Assembly (NCBI GenBank): GCA_024683115.1 | Contig: JAIKYM010000055.1 | Location: 1 to 7,812, forward strand | DNA: 7,812 bases | Source: Bacilli bacterium | GTDB lineage: Bacteria > Bacillota_I > Bacilli_A > RF39 > UBA660 | Reading direction: 5' to 3' | Part shown: positions 6,582 to 7,812 of the stretch, in pieces | How the letters are laid out: every line of letters begins with the position of its first letter | Position numbering within the stretch: the first letter of the stretch is position 1 | Position numbers and translations under genes: made by a program | The notes under the pieces: generated by a model | What the model saw: only the letters and a program-made list of their open reading frames with translations | Told to the model about the DNA's origin: nothing | Databases searched by the model: none

Positions 6582-7812
6582 AAAATGTACTGTTGCAGTA
6601 TTTTCATCTATAGCTTTAAAAGTATATCCATTGTCCAAGCCGTATTTAATCATTTTTTCAAGTGAATCAGCAGTATATGATTTAAGATCATGCAATAATA
6701 CTATATTATCTCTTCCTTTTTGTAATCCGCCTGTAAAATAATTATAAACACAACTTTGCTTATTACTTGATTTAACACATGCTCCTGCATCTTCTACGCA
6801 AACATTCCAATCATAGTATTGATATCCTTTACTTAATACACTACTAGCTATTAAAGACATATTAGTTTTAGCTACTTGATTAGATGTACCACCTGGGAAT
6901 CTTAAGATTGTTGCTCTCTTTCCGGTTTGTTGTTCTACAATATCATTCATAGCATTAAAATCTTCCCAATATGAATCTAATGAGTGATATATCTTCCATT
7001 GGTGTGTTAGTGTATGAATACCTATTGTATGACCTCTTTTAGCTTCTTCAGCAATCATATATTTATATCCACTTATTTGATTAGTTACAAAGAAAGTGGC
7101 TTTAATATTATACTTATCTAATACGTCAAGTATCTTTTTGGTATAATAACATGGTCCATCGTCAAATGTTAAGTATATTACACTTTCACCTGTATATGGT
7201 GCTTTAATTGAAGATGGCATATCATATACAGATACTTTTCTAGTTGCTTTAAGATCTTTATTAGTTTTAGATTGATATGTAATAGTATATACACCTTCTT
7301 TAGATGTATCTACACTTCCTGATATATCTATATCTTCATTGATTTTTTTATCACAACCATCTGCTAAATACGCACCTCTTTCAGTATATGTTCCATTTAA
7401 AGATACACTCATATTAGCACTACCATTTAATAATACCCTATTTCCACCTTTATCAATTGTTTTAACAGGTATTTCAACTGTAGTTACATTTTCAGATGAA
7501 TCACTTACTTTTAATATAACTTTATCAGTTAACTCTTCTTTAATAACTTTATCAGTTATATCACCATCAAAATCATCTGTAGCAGCATATGTAATTTCTT
7601 TATTATATTTATCAGTACATACATCCTTTTCTAGAGTTTCTACATTTACTTCTATTGTAGGGGCTGATAAATCAACTATACTTACTCTTCTAGTTAACTT
7701 GTATTCTCTACCCTTATACTTAATATTATAAACTACAGCATAATCACCTAATTTATTATCTACAATATTAGATTGAATATCATATGAACTATCATGTATA
7801 TCTATTTCTTCA
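6567..7812 (-). CDS. Ig-like domain protein with C-terminal NodB polysaccharide deacetylase, 5'-partial
   Basis: The frame is open from the stop at 6567 to the right edge, giving 414 residues of a longer protein. The ATG at 7412 is internal. Numbering from the edge: 1-48 is the end of an Ig-like domain (TRRVSVID); 50-120 is a second with DDFDGDITDKV; 127-197 is a third of the bacterial surface Ig type (GAYLADGC...GVYTITY...ATRKVSVYD). The NodB domain (about 211-400) has all five motifs: TFDDGP (215-220, base Asp217, metal Asp218), HTLTH (266-270, metal His pair), RFPGG (304-308), DWN (334-336) and LLHD (372-375). It should remove N-acetyl groups from peptidoglycan or another surface glycan, with a divalent metal. 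Cys338, 345 and 354 sit in an apparent insertion after DWNV. Export is expected, but the signal peptide lies outside the window. The exact substrate cannot be told from sequence. Confidence 0.9.
   Translation of the reverse strand, partial: EEIDIHDSSYDIQSNIVDNKLGDYAVVYNIKYKGREYKLTRRVSIVDLSAPTIEVNVETLEKDVCTDKYNKEITYAATDDFDGDITDKVIKEELTDKVILKVSDSSENVTTVEIPVKTIDKGGNRVLLNGSANMSVSLNGTYTERGAYLADGCDKKINEDIDISGSVDTSKEGVYTITYQSKTNKDLKATRKVSVYDMPSSIKAPYTGESVIYLTFDDGPCYYTKKILDVLDKYNIKATFFVTNQISGYKYMIAEEAKRGHTIGIHTLTHQWKIYHSLDSYWEDFNAMNDIVEQQTGKRATILRFPGGTSNQVAKTNMSLIASSVLSKGYQYYDWNVCVEDAGACVKSSNKQSCVYNYFTGGLQKGRDNIVLLHDLKSYTADSLEKMIKYGLDNGYTFKAIDENTATVHFKPYK

Noticed and set aside
7339..7731. Open frame of 130 codons on the plus strand
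   Set aside because: It lies antisense to the Ig/deacetylase gene, whose frame is open and gives clear domains. The plus-strand product is low-complexity Ser/Leu/Thr-rich sequence with no recognisable family.

Overview
The window is strongly AT-rich bacterial DNA with Shine-Dalgarno starts, TAA/TAG stops, short intergenic gaps and CCA-encoding tRNA genes. This fits a low-GC Gram-positive (Bacillota, Bacilli/Erysipelotrichia-like, possibly an uncultured host-associated lineage). The placement rests on style and protein types only. Almost every protein gene encodes something membrane-anchored or exported, so this is a cell-surface region.

Left part (1-4445), all on the minus strand. A promoter near 4417-4445 appears to drive a two-gene operon. 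The first gene encodes a 741-aa surface protein that begins with a type IV prepilin leader (2173-4398). Eleven bases downstream is a membrane-anchored arylsulfate sulfotransferase (ASST) family protein (203-2161). A weak terminator follows, and then the start of another exported protein that leaves the window at position 1.

Centre (4494-4856). A strong sigma-A-type promoter on the plus strand drives a compact cluster of tRNA-Lys(CTT), tRNA-Ile(GAT) and tRNA-Glu(TTC). It ends in a rho-independent terminator, followed by a second hairpin shared with the convergent minus-strand gene.

Right part (4838-7812), all on the minus strand. The C-terminal 414 residues of a larger exported protein end in an intact NodB-type polysaccharide deacetylase domain preceded by Ig-like domains. 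Its reading frame is open to the right edge, so the gene is 5'-partial. Its terminator is followed directly by a consensus-like promoter (6512-6540) for a two-gene operon of single-pass membrane proteins of unknown function. The first is 327 aa with a cytosolic coiled coil. The second is about 224 aa and its start overlaps the first gene's stop.

Points worth a second look: a Trp where the ASST family has a catalytic-site His; the pairing of a giant pilin-like protein with a surface sulfotransferase; two genes whose stop codons lie in the loop of their own terminator hairpin; and a T-rich tract under a perfect ribosome binding site just upstream of the leftmost gene. I see no CRISPR array, insertion sequence, integrase or phage gene.
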